From the NCBI GenBank assembly GCA_017617005.1, contig JAFZWW010000028.1, positions 1-56,425 of the forward strand: DNA of 56,425 bases, written 5' to 3'. The notes beneath the pieces are model-generated. The model was not told where the DNA came from. It saw only the letters and a list, made by a program, of their open reading frames with translations, and did not search any database. How positions within the stretch are numbered: the stretch's first letter is position 1; every line of letters starts with the position of its first letter. The translations under genes and the position numbers were made by a program. This DNA is from Lachnospiraceae bacterium. GTDB lineage: Bacteria; Bacillota; Clostridia; Lachnospirales; Lachnospiraceae. This document shows, piece by piece, positions 39,387-49,228 of this stretch.

Positions 39387-42053
39387 ATGCCTGATATAAA
39401 CGACGTATCACCCATGATGCAAAATTATCTGGAAACGAAGAAGCAGTATTCCGACTGCCTTCTTTTCTACCGCATCGGCGATTTCTACGAGATGTTCTTC
39501 GATGATGCCGTTCTCGTTTCCAAGGAACTTGAACTCACACTCACCGGTAAAGCCTGCGGTATGGATGAGAGAGCACCCATGTGCGGTGTTCCTTTTCATG
39601 CTGCGGATTCATATATTTCCAGACTTGTTTCCAAAGGATATAAAGTTGCGATCTGCGAACAGGTCGAAGATCCCAAACTTGCCAAGGGACTTGTAAAGCG
39701 TGAAGTAATAAAGGTCGTCACACCCGGAACCAATATGAACATGCTCGCTCTCGACTCCGGAAGAAACAATTACCTGATGTGCATCTGCTATCAGGATAAC
39801 GGTACCGGTGTCAGTGTCGTCGATATCTCAACCGGAGAATTTCTTGTTTCCGAGCTTTCTTCTCCCAATGAGATAAATGACTTCCTTAGCAGATTCTCAC
39901 CTTCCGAGCTTATCTGCAATAATGCTTTTTCGGTACAGAGCGACCTTCTCAATTCCATAAAGGAAAGATATCAGATTCCCGTTACTGTTTTAGATAATGC
40001 TCTCTTTGATGAAAAGACCGCAACAGGTGAAGTTCTTCTCCAGTTCAAAGTAAAGAGCCTTATCGGACTCGGTCTTGATTCAATGATCCCCGGAGTTCTT
40101 GCCGCAGGTGCGACACTTCTGTATCTTCACGATACGCAGAAGACAAGCCTCGGAAATATAACTCAGATACACCCTTACATCGCCAAGAAATTCATGATGC
40201 TTGATTCTTCTTCGAGAAGAAATCTTGAGCTTACCGAGACCATCAGGGACAAACAGAAAAAAGGATCATTACTCGGAGTGCTTGACCGCACAAAGACGGC
40301 AATGGGTGGAAGACTTTTAAGAACATTCCTTGAAGAGCCGCTTATCGATGATACAGAGATCATCAAAAGGCAGGATGCCATCGAGGAGTTTACAAAGAAT
40401 GCAATCTGCAGGGACGAGCTGAGGGAATACCTGAACCCTGTTTACGACCTCGAAAGACTTCTTGCAAGGGTAAGCTTCGGAAGTGCGAATCCCAGGGATC
40501 TTATAAGTCTTGCTTCTTCCCTGCGTATGCTTCCTCATATGATCACAGCGATCTCAGATATGCATTCTGCAATGATCGATGAGATCAAAAATGACTTCGA
40601 TCCCCTTTCGGATATCGAAGCACTCATTACAGCATCCATCAAGGACGAACCTCCCCTTACCATCAGGGACGGAGATATCATCAAAGACGGATTTGACGAA
40701 GAGATCGACAAGCTAAGGATTGCCAAGACCGAAGGCAAGAAATGGCTTGCCCAGCTTGAAGAATCCGAAAAAGAAAGAACGGGTATCAAAACCCTTAAGA
40801 TCAAATACCATAAAGCATTCGGTTTCTATTTCGAGATAACCAATTCATTCCTTGATAAGGTTCCCGATGACTATATCAGAAGACAGACTCTTACCAATTG
40901 TGAGAGGTTCACTTCCGCAGCTCTTAAAGAGCTTGAGGATACAGTGCTCAATGCCGAGGAGAAGATCCGCAATCTTGAATACGATGTTTTCGTAAATATC
41001 AGGAATTCCATATCCGCTGAAAGCGAAAGAATCTTAAAGACCGCAAGAAGTGTTGCTTATCTTGATGTAATGTCTGATCTTGCGTATGTATCCGAAGTGA
41101 ACAGATATGTAAGACCCCATATTAATTCAAAGGGTATCATCAATATCAAGGAAGGACGTCACCCGGTTGTCGAAAAGATGCTCGGTGGTGAACTCTTTGT
41201 ATCGAATGATACTTATCTTGACAATCAGAGCAATCTTGTAAGTATCATCACGGGTCCCAATATGGCGGGTAAATCGACATATATGAGACAGACCGCTCTG
41301 ATAGTTCTTATGGCCCAGATAGGCTGCTTTGTTCCCGCATCAAGTGCGGATATCTGTGTAGTCGACAGGATCTTCACCAGAGTAGGTGCATCCGATGATC
41401 TTGCGAGCGGACAGTCGACATTCATGATTGAAATGAATGAGGTATCCAACATCCTCAGGAATGCAACATCCAAGTCACTGTTGATACTCGATGAGATCGG
41501 AAGGGGAACATCAACCTTTGACGGACTTGCGATAGCCTGGGCCGTAACCGAGCATATCGCAAATAAAAAGCTCCTCGGTGCCAAGACATTGTTCGCCACA
41601 CATTATCACGAACTTACCGAACTGGAGGGCAAGATCGATAATGTGCACAATTACTGCATTGCAGTCAAAGAAAGCGGAGACGATATAGTTTTCCTCAGAA
41701 AGATTGTAAAGGGCGGTGCCGACAGAAGCTACGGTATCCAGGTTGCCAAGCTTGCCGGAGTTCCCGATATTGTTATCGACAGAGCCGGACAGATCGCATC
41801 CTCCCTTGCTCTTCAGGATATTTCGTCAGTTGTTGAGTCGATCGCCATTAACGATCAGGCCGGTTCCAAAACCAAAAAAGTAACAAGACCCGACGAAGTA
41901 GATTCGGGTCAGCTTTCATTCTTCGATCTTGTTTCGGATGAGGATGTTCTCAAGGAGATCGAAGATATAGACATATCAAATCTTACTCCGCTGGATGCCC
42001 TTAATACCTTATACAGGCTTCAGAACAAGGTTAAGAACAGGTACAGGATATGA
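39387..42053 (+). CDS. mutS: DNA mismatch repair protein MutS
   Basis: Mismatch-recognition ATPase, 888 residues. The N-terminal mismatch-binding domain contains the Phe-x-Glu motif as FYEMFFDDA (about 32-40). The ATPase domain carries GPNMAGKSTYMRQ (Walker A, about 621-633), GASDDLASGQSTFMIEM, the Walker B region LLILDEIGRGTSTFDG and the switch ATHYHEL. The C-terminus ends with a helix-turn-helix-like dimerisation tail (LTPLDALNTLYRLQNKV). A good Shine-Dalgarno (AAAGGAA) is present. It overlaps mutL by 4 nt. Confidence 0.98.
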   Translation: MPDINDVSPMMQNYLETKKQYSDCLLFYRIGDFYEMFFDDAVLVSKELELTLTGKACGMDERAPMCGVPFHAADSYISRLVSKGYKVAICEQVEDPKLAKGLVKREVIKVVTPGTNMNMLALDSGRNNYLMCICYQDNGTGVSVVDISTGEFLVSELSSPNEINDFLSRFSPSELICNNAFSVQSDLLNSIKERYQIPVTVLDNALFDEKTATGEVLLQFKVKSLIGLGLDSMIPGVLAAGATLLYLHDTQKTSLGNITQIHPYIAKKFMMLDSSSRRNLELTETIRDKQKKGSLLGVLDRTKTAMGGRLLRTFLEEPLIDDTEIIKRQDAIEEFTKNAICRDELREYLNPVYDLERLLARVSFGSANPRDLISLASSLRMLPHMITAISDMHSAMIDEIKNDFDPLSDIEALITASIKDEPPLTIRDGDIIKDGFDEEIDKLRIAKTEGKKWLAQLEESEKERTGIKTLKIKYHKAFGFYFEITNSFLDKVPDDYIRRQTLTNCERFTSAALKELEDTVLNAEEKIRNLEYDVFVNIRNSISAESERILKTARSVAYLDVMSDLAYVSEVNRYVRPHINSKGIINIKEGRHPVVEKMLGGELFVSNDTYLDNQSNLVSIITGPNMAGKSTYMRQTALIVLMAQIGCFVPASSADICVVDRIFTRVGASDDLASGQSTFMIEMNEVSNILRNATSKSLLILDEIGRGTSTFDGLAIAWAVTEHIANKKLLGAKTLFATHYHELTELEGKIDNVHNYCIAVKESGDDIVFLRKIVKGGADRSYGIQVAKLAGVPDIVIDRAGQIASSLALQDISSVVESIAINDQAGSKTKKVTRPDEVDSGQLSFFDLVSDEDVLKEIEDIDISNLTPLDALNTLYRLQNKVKNRYRI

Positions 42054-44068
42054 TCAAAGTCTTAAACAAAGAAACAATAGACAGGATCTCTGCGGGCGAA
42101 GTCGTAGAACGTCCCTTTAATGTTGTAAAAGAGCTTGTCGAGAATTCCGTAGATTCGGGAGCCCGTGCGATAACCGTAGAAATAAAGGGCGGCGGTATAG
42201 ATCTTATAAGGGTTACGGATAACGGATGCGGTATCGATCCTTCCGATATGAAGACGGCTTTCCTGAGACATGCTACCAGTAAGATCGATACGGCTCAGGA
42301 TCTTGAACATATCGAAACACTCGGTTTCAGGGGTGAGGCGCTTGCATCTATCTGTGCCGTTTCCGAGACTGAGATGATAACATGTCTCGAAGGCTCATTG
42401 ACAGGTAACAGACTTTTTATAAGAGGCGGAGAAGAAATATCATTTGAAGAAGTCGGTGCTCCCAAAGGCAGCACTATGATCGTCCGCAATCTTTTCTTTA
42501 ATACTCCGGCAAGAAAGAAATTTTTAAAGACTCCTTCTACCGAAACTTCATACATTGTGGAGATGATGGAGAAGATGGCTCTTTCCCATCCCGATATCTC
42601 TTTTCAGCTCATAACGGATAACAGATCGCGTTTCCATACTGTCGGAAGCGGTGATCTTCTCGATGTCATATTCAGGGTATTTGGCCGTGACACTGCGTCC
42701 ATGCTTGTTCCGATCAATTCCGAAAATGACGGTCTTAAGATAAGCGGATTCCTCGGCAAGCCCGAGACTGTCAGAAGCAACCGCAATATGGAAGTGTATT
42801 TCATAAACGGAAGATATGTAAAAAATGATTTCATTTCTTCGGCAATCGAAGAGGGTTATCGTGAATATCTGATGCTTCATAAATTCCCTGTTGTATTCCT
42901 GAACTTCTCGATCGATCCTTCCAGTGTCGATGTAAATGTTCATCCCGCAAAGCTTGATGTAAGGATAACCGATCAGAATTCATTCTTTTCATTCGTGTCA
43001 TCATCCATACATGATGTCATGAAGAATGCGGAGATGATACCCGAAAATATCCTTACGGATGATAAGGACAAAAAGGAAGCCGTCAGGGCATCTAAGGAAG
43101 AAATCGCATCCGGTAAGAATCCCGAACCTTTCGAGTCAGTAAGAAAGGGAGATCCGATACAGAGCGCGGTCCGGTCATACAGCGATTTCGTCAGCGGAAA
43201 TACAGGATCTTATTCGGGCAACACATATGCCAAAGTATCCGGATCTTATACATTTGATAAAGGTGAAGATTCGTCTGTTTCTGAGGACAGTTTCTTTGAA
43301 GATGACAGGAAGGATCTTAAAGTATCTCAACCTGTAGTAACGCAGGCAATGGGTGGTAGCATTGATGAAGAATCGTCATTCTCTGTATCAGGTACCGAGA
43401 ATAACGATCCCACCTCCGAATTTCTTGCAAATGCCCGCTTCGAACAAAAGCACCTTTTCGATGACCATCTTCTCGATGAGGGTAAGAGAGCAAAATACAG
43501 GATAATCGGTCAGGTATTCGATACTTACTGGGTTGTGCAGTATGAGCAGAAGATGTTCATCATAGATCAGCATGCGGCCCACGAAAAAGTGAATTACGAG
43601 AGAATGATGAAGAGGATCTATTCAGGTGAAAATCATTCACAGCTTCTCATGCCTCCCGTTGTAGTTTCTTTATCTGCAACCGAAGAAAGCGTATTAATTG
43701 ACAATAAAGAAGCTTTTGAAAGAGCCGGTTTTGAAGTCGAGAATTTCGGCGGTTCCGAATATGCTCTAAGAGGAGTTCCGGTCGATCTGTTCGGACATTC
43801 CGAGAAGGAACTCTTCCTTGCGGTTCTCGATGAGATGAGTACCAATCCCGGTCTCGGTACATTTAAAACCATAGATGAGAAGATCGCGGGAATGGCATGC
43901 AAAGCCAGCATTAAGGGAGGAGACAGGATCGGTATCGAACAGGCCGAGAAGCTCATTGATGAACTGCTTACTCTCGATAATCCGTATAACTGTCCCCACG
44001 GAAGACCCACCATCATTTCAATTACCAGGACCGAAATGGAAAAGAAGTTTAAAAGGATAGTCGATTAA
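42050..44068 (+). CDS. mutL: DNA mismatch repair protein MutL
   Basis: GHKL ATPase that links MutS to strand removal. It has 672 residues. ATPase motifs are ELVENSVDSGA (about 24-34), DNGCGID, HATSK and TLGFRGEAL. A long disordered linker (about 330-460) leads to the C-terminal domain, which carries the endonuclease motif DQHAAHEKVNYE (about 506-517) and CPHGRPT. By family knowledge this motif marks a nicking MutL, as expected for an organism without MutH. It overlaps miaA by 1 nt. Confidence 0.97.
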   Translation: MIKVLNKETIDRISAGEVVERPFNVVKELVENSVDSGARAITVEIKGGGIDLIRVTDNGCGIDPSDMKTAFLRHATSKIDTAQDLEHIETLGFRGEALASICAVSETEMITCLEGSLTGNRLFIRGGEEISFEEVGAPKGSTMIVRNLFFNTPARKKFLKTPSTETSYIVEMMEKMALSHPDISFQLITDNRSRFHTVGSGDLLDVIFRVFGRDTASMLVPINSENDGLKISGFLGKPETVRSNRNMEVYFINGRYVKNDFISSAIEEGYREYLMLHKFPVVFLNFSIDPSSVDVNVHPAKLDVRITDQNSFFSFVSSSIHDVMKNAEMIPENILTDDKDKKEAVRASKEEIASGKNPEPFESVRKGDPIQSAVRSYSDFVSGNTGSYSGNTYAKVSGSYTFDKGEDSSVSEDSFFEDDRKDLKVSQPVVTQAMGGSIDEESSFSVSGTENNDPTSEFLANARFEQKHLFDDHLLDEGKRAKYRIIGQVFDTYWVVQYEQKMFIIDQHAAHEKVNYERMMKRIYSGENHSQLLMPPVVVSLSATEESVLIDNKEAFERAGFEVENFGGSEYALRGVPVDLFGHSEKELFLAVLDEMSTNPGLGTFKTIDEKIAGMACKASIKGGDRIGIEQAEKLIDELLTLDNPYNCPHGRPTIISITRTEMEKKFKRIVD

Positions 44069-45018
44069 TGAACGGAAAGCCCCCACTTATAATTTTATCG
44101 GGACCTACCGCAGTCGGAAAAACTTCCCTTTCCGTTGAATTTGCGCTGGCTCATGACCTTGAGATAATCTCTGCCGATTCTGCTCAGGTTTACAGGGGTA
44201 TGAATATCGGTACGGCGAAGATAACCGAAGAAGAAAAGAAAGGCATTCCCCATTACCTGATAGATGTATGTGACAGGAGTGAAGATTATTCCGCATTTAA
44301 GTTTTCCGAGATGGCAAACGAATGCATAGATATCATCCGTGGACACGGAAAGATACCGTTTGTGGTGGGAGGTACCGGATTTTATATTCAGGCTCTTTTA
44401 AAGGGCGTGGAATTTGATGATGATGGTCCCGATGAAGAATACCGTGACAGTCTGGAGAAGATCGCCGGTGAAAAGGGTTGTGAGCATCTTTATGAAATGC
44501 TCAAATCCGTAGACGAAGAAAGTGCCCTGAAGATTCCTCCCCGGAATATAAAAAGAGTTATAAGGGCGCTGGAATATAACCATCTTACAGGCAGGAAGAT
44601 CTCAGATCATAACGAGAACGAAGCTGCCAGAGAACCCGTATTCAATGCCGCATACTTTGTTCTGACCGATGACAGGGAACTCATATATAAAAGGATCGAC
44701 CGGAGAGTCGATGAAATGATCGAAGCCGGGCTTGAAAAGGAAGTCCGTGGTATTCTGGAAAGCGGTACTTCTCCGGAAAGCGTCTCCATGCAGGCGATAG
44801 GATATAAGGAAATGGTTCCGTATATCAGGGGTGAGATAAGTCTCGATGAAGCTGTTTATCAGATAAAGCTCAGGACCAGGCATTTTGCCAAAAGACAGCT
44901 TACGTGGTATAAAAGAGAACCGGATGTCATTATGATGGACAGGCGTGACTTTAACGGTGATGTTAAAGCAATGATCGAATTTATGGACGAAGAATGTAAA
45001 AAAAGAGGTTTGTTTTGA
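44068..45018 (+). CDS. miaA: tRNA dimethylallyltransferase MiaA
   Basis: Transfers the dimethylallyl group to A37 of tRNAs reading U-initial codons, the substrate step for MiaB. It has 316 residues with the P-loop GPTAVGKTS (about 12-20), SADSAQVYRGMNIGTAK (about 35-51), VGGTGFYIQALL and the C-terminal TRHFAKRQLTWYKR. Its ATG overlaps the mutL stop. It overlaps the following PLP-enzyme gene only by the stop codon region. Confidence 0.97.
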   Translation: MNGKPPLIILSGPTAVGKTSLSVEFALAHDLEIISADSAQVYRGMNIGTAKITEEEKKGIPHYLIDVCDRSEDYSAFKFSEMANECIDIIRGHGKIPFVVGGTGFYIQALLKGVEFDDDGPDEEYRDSLEKIAGEKGCEHLYEMLKSVDEESALKIPPRNIKRVIRALEYNHLTGRKISDHNENEAAREPVFNAAYFVLTDDRELIYKRIDRRVDEMIEAGLEKEVRGILESGTSPESVSMQAIGYKEMVPYIRGEISLDEAVYQIKLRTRHFAKRQLTWYKREPDVIMMDRRDFNGDVKAMIEFMDEECKKRGLF

Positions 45019-46307
45019 TGAACGGAAATGATCTTAAATCCATATATAAGGATCTGGGAATAAGTGAGAATGTGCTGAAGGCGGCAGAGGAAGTGCTCGA
45101 TACTCTTAAGGGACGTTTTGCGGCGATCGACGAGAATGCGGAACTCTGCCAGCTGAAGGTTCTTCGTGCATTCCAGAAGAACAATGTTAATGAAAGCTGC
45201 CTTATAGGAACGACCGGTTACGGTTATAACGATATCGGCAGGGATACTCTGGAAAAGGTGTATGCCGATTATTTCGGTACCGAAGACTGTCTTGTAAGGC
45301 CTCAGATAACATGCGGAACACACGCACTTGCACTTGCTCTGATGAGTAACTTAAGACCCGGTGACGAACTTCTTTCCGCAGTGGGTAAGCCTTACGATAC
45401 GCTTGAAGAGGTTATCGGAATAAGGGATTCCGTGGGTTCACTTGCCGAGTACGGAATAACTTATGCCCAGGCTGAACTTTCTGAGGACGGAACTCCCAAT
45501 CTTGAGAATATTAAAAATGCGATAAATGACAGAACAAAGCTTGTAACCATTCAGAGATCAAAGGGCTATCAGACCAGGCCTTCGCTATCGGTTGCACAGA
45601 TTGCCGAGATCATCAAAACGGTAAAATCCGTCAGGGAAGATATCATCTGTATGGTTGATAATTGCTACGGAGAATTTGTCGAGCCGCTTGAGCCTTCGGA
45701 TGTTGGGGCCGATATGGTCGTTGGTTCACTTATAAAGAATCCCGGAGGCGGACTTGCACAGACCGGCGGATATATCGCAGGTACTAAAAAGTGCATCGAG
45801 AATGCTTCATACAGACTTACAGCTCCCGGACTCGGAAGGGAAGTCGGTCCTTCACTTGAAGCAATATCTAGACTGTATCAGGGATTTTTCATGGGGCCCG
45901 TAATAACCGCATCTGCAATAAAAAATGCAATTTTCGCTGCGGCACTCTTTGAAAAGTATGGTTTTGAAAGCTATCCTTCATCAAAAGAAGAAAGACATGA
46001 TATCATCCAGGCCATCACTTTCGGAAAGCCCGAGGGACTGATCGCATTCTGTGAAGGCATCCAGTCGGCGGCTCCCGTTGATTCTTCATTTGCTCCCGAA
46101 CCCTGGGATATGCCCGGTTACGATTCCAAGGTGATCATGGCCGCAGGAGCTTTTATTTCAGGTTCTTCGATCGAACTTTCTGCCGACGGCCCCTTGCGTG
46201 AACCCTATACCGCTTATTTCCAGGGCGGACTAACCTGGCCTCACGGCAAATTCGGTATAATCAAGGCCTTCCAATCTCTGGTGGATAAAGGGCACATTTT
46301 ATGTTAA
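45018..46307 (+). CDS. PLP-dependent methionine-gamma-lyase-like protein (aluminium-resistance/YnbB family)
   Basis: Protein of 429 residues in the Cys/Met-metabolism PLP-enzyme superfamily, in the group often named aluminium resistance protein. The Schiff-base lysine is in VGSLIKNPGGGLAQTGG; GTTGYGYNDIGRD and VDNCYGEFVE are typical. The biochemical reaction is not established for this group. ATG 45018 has AGAGG about 10 nt upstream; a TTG directly before it adds one residue. It commonly follows miaA in Clostridia. Confidence 0.9.
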   Translation: MNGNDLKSIYKDLGISENVLKAAEEVLDTLKGRFAAIDENAELCQLKVLRAFQKNNVNESCLIGTTGYGYNDIGRDTLEKVYADYFGTEDCLVRPQITCGTHALALALMSNLRPGDELLSAVGKPYDTLEEVIGIRDSVGSLAEYGITYAQAELSEDGTPNLENIKNAINDRTKLVTIQRSKGYQTRPSLSVAQIAEIIKTVKSVREDIICMVDNCYGEFVEPLEPSDVGADMVVGSLIKNPGGGLAQTGGYIAGTKKCIENASYRLTAPGLGREVGPSLEAISRLYQGFFMGPVITASAIKNAIFAAALFEKYGFESYPSSKEERHDIIQAITFGKPEGLIAFCEGIQSAAPVDSSFAPEPWDMPGYDSKVIMAAGAFISGSSIELSADGPLREPYTAYFQGGLTWPHGKFGIIKAFQSLVDKGHILC

Positions 46308-46324
46308 AATATTTTGGCGCGCAA

Positions 46325-46343
46325 TTATTTGATATTCAAATAA
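46325..46343 (+). repeat. 7-bp inverted repeat upstream of the DUF4321 gene
   Basis: TTATTTG (46325-46331) and CAAATAA (46337-46343) form a perfect dyad with a 5-nt centre. It overlaps a possible -35 TTGATA (46329-46334) that lies 17 nt before GATATT (46352-46357), a poor -10. It could be an operator on a weak promoter; the evidence is limited. Confidence 0.35.
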
Positions 46344-46370
46344 AAACATGCGATATTTAATGGAGAGAGT

Positions 46371-46613
46371 ATGAAATACAGAGGCTGGGTTTTATTTTTC
46401 CTTATAATATTCGGTTATATCCTCGGTAATCTGATCGGTCAGCACAGCGGAATAGCATTTCTGAATTACGGCGGTGCTTTCGGACTTACCTCTCCTGTTG
46501 AACTTAACATCGGTTTTATGATCCTTACCTTCGGACTGACCTTCAATATCAATATTGCTGGTATCATCGGGATCATAATCGCTTTTGTCTGTTTTAAGTT
46601 CATTAAGATCTAA
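46371..46613 (+). CDS. DUF4321 small membrane protein
   Basis: Protein of 80 residues with two or three membrane segments (WVLFFLIIFGYILGNLIG at about 5-22; the C-terminal half from about 45). The order of the conserved parts (short N-terminus, GGAFGLTSPVELNIGFMILTFG-like centre, INIAGIIGIIIA) fits the DUF4321 family. Function unknown; the family often sits beside radC and mreB in Clostridia, as here. Shine-Dalgarno GGAGAG is present 6 nt before the ATG. Confidence 0.83.
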   Translation: MKYRGWVLFFLIIFGYILGNLIGQHSGIAFLNYGGAFGLTSPVELNIGFMILTFGLTFNINIAGIIGIIIAFVCFKFIKI

Positions 46614-46647
46614 AGCTTTGATCGTCCCGGAGAAGACGAGAGAGCTT
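46613..46647 (+). promoter_or_regulatory. Hairpin covering the radC ribosome-binding region
   Basis: AAGCT (46613-46617) and TCGTC (46622-46626) pair with GACGA (46635-46639) and AGCTT (46643-46647), separated by a small internal loop. The purine-rich GAGAGAG (46638-46644), the only plausible Shine-Dalgarno for radC, lies in the 3' arm. Folding would hide it. Confidence 0.4.
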
Positions 46648-46649
46648 AT

Positions 46650-47336
46650 ATGAAAGAAAATATAATTCCCGAGAAGCCTTATGAAAGATTCAAGGAACTC
46701 GGTGCCGGTGCACTGACCGATGCCGAACTTCTGGCAGTCATTTTGAGGACGGGTACCAAAGGAAGCGATGCGGTCGATATTTCGTCCAAGGTACTTAAAC
46801 TCGGCAAAGCTCCCAGGCTAGGGCTTCTTGCGCTTTACGACCTCGATATCAGGGAACTCATGAAGATCCCCGGGATAGGTGAAGTTAAGGCGGTAAAGCT
46901 CAAATGCCTTGCGGAACTGTGCACGAGAATGCATGAGGCAGGACTTAAAAACGGTTTTTGTGCCTCAAGTCCCTCATCCGTGGCTGAGTTCTACATGGAG
47001 CGTCTCAGGCATGAAAAGAATGAATGTGTTCTTCTTTTGAGCCTTGATTCCAAAGGAAAGGTCATAAGAGAATCGGTCATATCGAAGGGAAGCGTCAACA
47101 GGTCTCTGGCACCTGTAAGAGAGATCCTGCTTGAAGCTCTGGATGCAGAAGCGGTAAACATCATTTTGCTGCATAATCATCCCAGCGGCGATCCTTCTCC
47201 TTCGTCAGATGACGAAAAGCTTACGGAGAAACTGTTCAAAACCTGCGTACAGGCTGATATACCTCTGATGGATCACATAATCATCGGTGACAATACATAT
47301 TTCAGTTTTAATGAATCCGGTTTTTTACACGGTTAA
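46650..47336 (+). CDS. radC: RadC/JAB-domain protein
   Basis: Protein of 228 residues with an N-terminal helix-hairpin-helix region (MKIPGIGEVKAVKLK, about 70-84) and a C-terminal JAMM-type metal domain with HNHPSGDPSPSSDD (about 175-188). The family was once linked to DNA repair, but its function is unresolved. The start fits the family (PYERFKELGAGALTDAELLAVILRTG). It lies 15 nt before mreB, the conserved Clostridia order. Confidence 0.93.
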   Translation: MKENIIPEKPYERFKELGAGALTDAELLAVILRTGTKGSDAVDISSKVLKLGKAPRLGLLALYDLDIRELMKIPGIGEVKAVKLKCLAELCTRMHEAGLKNGFCASSPSSVAEFYMERLRHEKNECVLLLSLDSKGKVIRESVISKGSVNRSLAPVREILLEALDAEAVNIILLHNHPSGDPSPSSDDEKLTEKLFKTCVQADIPLMDHIIIGDNTYFSFNESGFLHG

Positions 47337-47351
47337 AGAAAGGGTTTTTAT

Positions 47352-48362
47352 ATGGCAGTCAATGCATATGGTATCGACCTTGGTACCAATCACATCAAGA
47401 TCTTCAATAACAATGATAATACGATCACCATTCAGAAGAACATGATCGCCATCAAGGATGAGAGTGAATTTTTTGCTTACGGTGATTCCGCATATGAGAT
47501 GCATGAGAAAGCACCCGCAAATATCCAGATATCTTATCCTTTGTCATGCGGTGTTATTTCGGATCTTCATAATGTCGAGCTTTTGGTCAAATATATGATC
47601 AGCGATATTCAGGGAGGAACACCCAAGAGCGCTGATTTCCTTATCGCTGTTCCCTACGATATCACCGATGTCGAGAAGAGAGCTTTCTATGATCTTCTCA
47701 AGGAAGCCGGTGTAAAGGCTCACAAGATCTATGTTGCACAGATGGCTATAGCCGACGGTATCGGAATGGGTATCGATGTCAAGAACGCAGTCGGTGTTCT
47801 TGTCGTTAACGTCGGATTTGAGACGACCGAGATCTCCGTTCTTTCGCTCGGTGGAATCGTTCTTTCAAAGCTTATAAAAGAAGGCGGACTTAAATTCGAC
47901 GATTCCATCAGGACCGCAGTTAGAAACGAGTTCGGACTTCTTATCGGAGGAAAGACTGCCGAAGAAGTTAAGAAGAACCTCGGCGGACTTGAAAAGGAGC
48001 AGAAGGGCGCTCTAGTTTACGGAAGAGATATCGTTACGGGTCTTCCCGTACAGAGAGAGATCCCCACTAAGCTGATCGTTGATTCTCTTGAAAGTGATTT
48101 CAAGACCATCATAGATAACATTAAATTCATTCTGGAGAGAACCCCTCCCGAACTGTCTGCGGATATATTCCGTAACGGTATCTACCTTACCGGAGGAGCA
48201 AGCCAGGTATCCCATCTTGTAGAGAGGATCGCTGACGGAACCGGTCTGAAGGTTAATGTTACGGATGAACCGATGACATCTACGGCATACGGACTTGGAA
48301 GGATAATCCAGGATCCCGAGTTTTCTTCTCTTGCACAGAGTGCTGAGGGCATGGGTAAATGA
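47352..48362 (+). CDS. mreB: Actin-like cell-shape protein, MreB family
   Basis: Bacterial actin homologue of 336 residues that organises cell-wall elongation. Actin-fold nucleotide motifs are GIDLGTNHIKIF (phosphate 1, about 6-17), VLVVNVGFETTEISV (phosphate 2, about 151-165) and GIYLTGGASQVSHL (adenosine, about 278-291). It is clearly divergent from standard MreB, which has DLGTANTLVY at phosphate 1. Followed by mreC and mreD with ATGA-type overlaps, so the operon role is not in doubt. Shine-Dalgarno AAAGGG. Confidence 0.92.
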   Translation: MAVNAYGIDLGTNHIKIFNNNDNTITIQKNMIAIKDESEFFAYGDSAYEMHEKAPANIQISYPLSCGVISDLHNVELLVKYMISDIQGGTPKSADFLIAVPYDITDVEKRAFYDLLKEAGVKAHKIYVAQMAIADGIGMGIDVKNAVGVLVVNVGFETTEISVLSLGGIVLSKLIKEGGLKFDDSIRTAVRNEFGLLIGGKTAEEVKKNLGGLEKEQKGALVYGRDIVTGLPVQREIPTKLIVDSLESDFKTIIDNIKFILERTPPELSADIFRNGIYLTGGASQVSHLVERIADGTGLKVNVTDEPMTSTAYGLGRIIQDPEFSSLAQSAEGMGK

Positions 48363-49228
48363 GTCCTGTTGTTAAACCAAAGGGGGAGAGATTTACAATA
48401 CCGGGTAAATATCTCCTCCTTATTTTAACCTGTATATGCATCCTGCTGATGATCCTGACATATGGGACATCTGTTTTTGATGTGCCCGTAAACAGTGCTG
48501 TGGGAACACTTATAGTTCCTTTCGAAAGCGGGATCTCCAGAGCGGGAGAATGGCTCAGGAACAGGAAGGACGAGCTTTCATCCGTTCAGTCTCTGTTAAA
48601 AGAAAACGAAGAGCTTAAGGCTCAGATAGCTGAACTCACTGAAGAAAATATCATACTTACTCAGGAAAGATATGAACTTACGGATATGCAGGCGCTTCTC
48701 GGATTGTCCGAGGTCTATAATTCCTATGAAAAAGTCGGAGCCCGTATTATTGCAAAGGATACCGGAAACTGGTACACCTCCTTTGTTATAGATAAGGGAA
48801 CCGATGACGGACTTGCGCTTGATATGAACGTGATCGCCGGCGGAGGACTGATCGGAAGGATAACCAAGATCGGACCCAACTGGGCGCGCGTCACATCCAT
48901 AATCTCAGACGGCTGTCATGTGAGCGGACAGGTTGCCTCCTCCGATCTGACACTGATCGTATCCGGAGATCTGTCACTGAATGATAAGGGACTTCTTTCT
49001 TTTTCCCAGCTTTCCGATCCGGACGGACTTGTTGTCAAAGGTGATAAAGTCATCACGAGCAATATCAGCGACAAATATCTTCCGGGTCTTCTAATCGGAT
49101 ACATTGATTCGATTGAGACCGATGCCAATAACCTGACTAAATCGGGAACGATAACCGTTGCTACAGACTTTTCGTATCTTTCAACCGTGCTTGTCATTAC
49201 CGATGTGAAAAATACAGATTACGAATGA
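48359..49228 (+). CDS. mreC: Rod shape-determining protein MreC
   Basis: Bitopic membrane protein of 289 residues that links MreB to the periplasmic elongation machinery. It has one N-terminal membrane helix (about 16-36), a coiled coil (about 72-105, ELKAQIAELTEENIILTQE) and the beta-rich MreC domain with VIAGGGLIGRITKIGPNWARV. It overlaps mreB and mreD by 4 nt each. Confidence 0.96.
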   Translation: MSPVVKPKGERFTIPGKYLLLILTCICILLMILTYGTSVFDVPVNSAVGTLIVPFESGISRAGEWLRNRKDELSSVQSLLKENEELKAQIAELTEENIILTQERYELTDMQALLGLSEVYNSYEKVGARIIAKDTGNWYTSFVIDKGTDDGLALDMNVIAGGGLIGRITKIGPNWARVTSIISDGCHVSGQVASSDLTLIVSGDLSLNDKGLLSFSQLSDPDGLVVKGDKVITSNISDKYLPGLLIGYIDSIETDANNLTKSGTITVATDFSYLSTVLVITDVKNTDYE

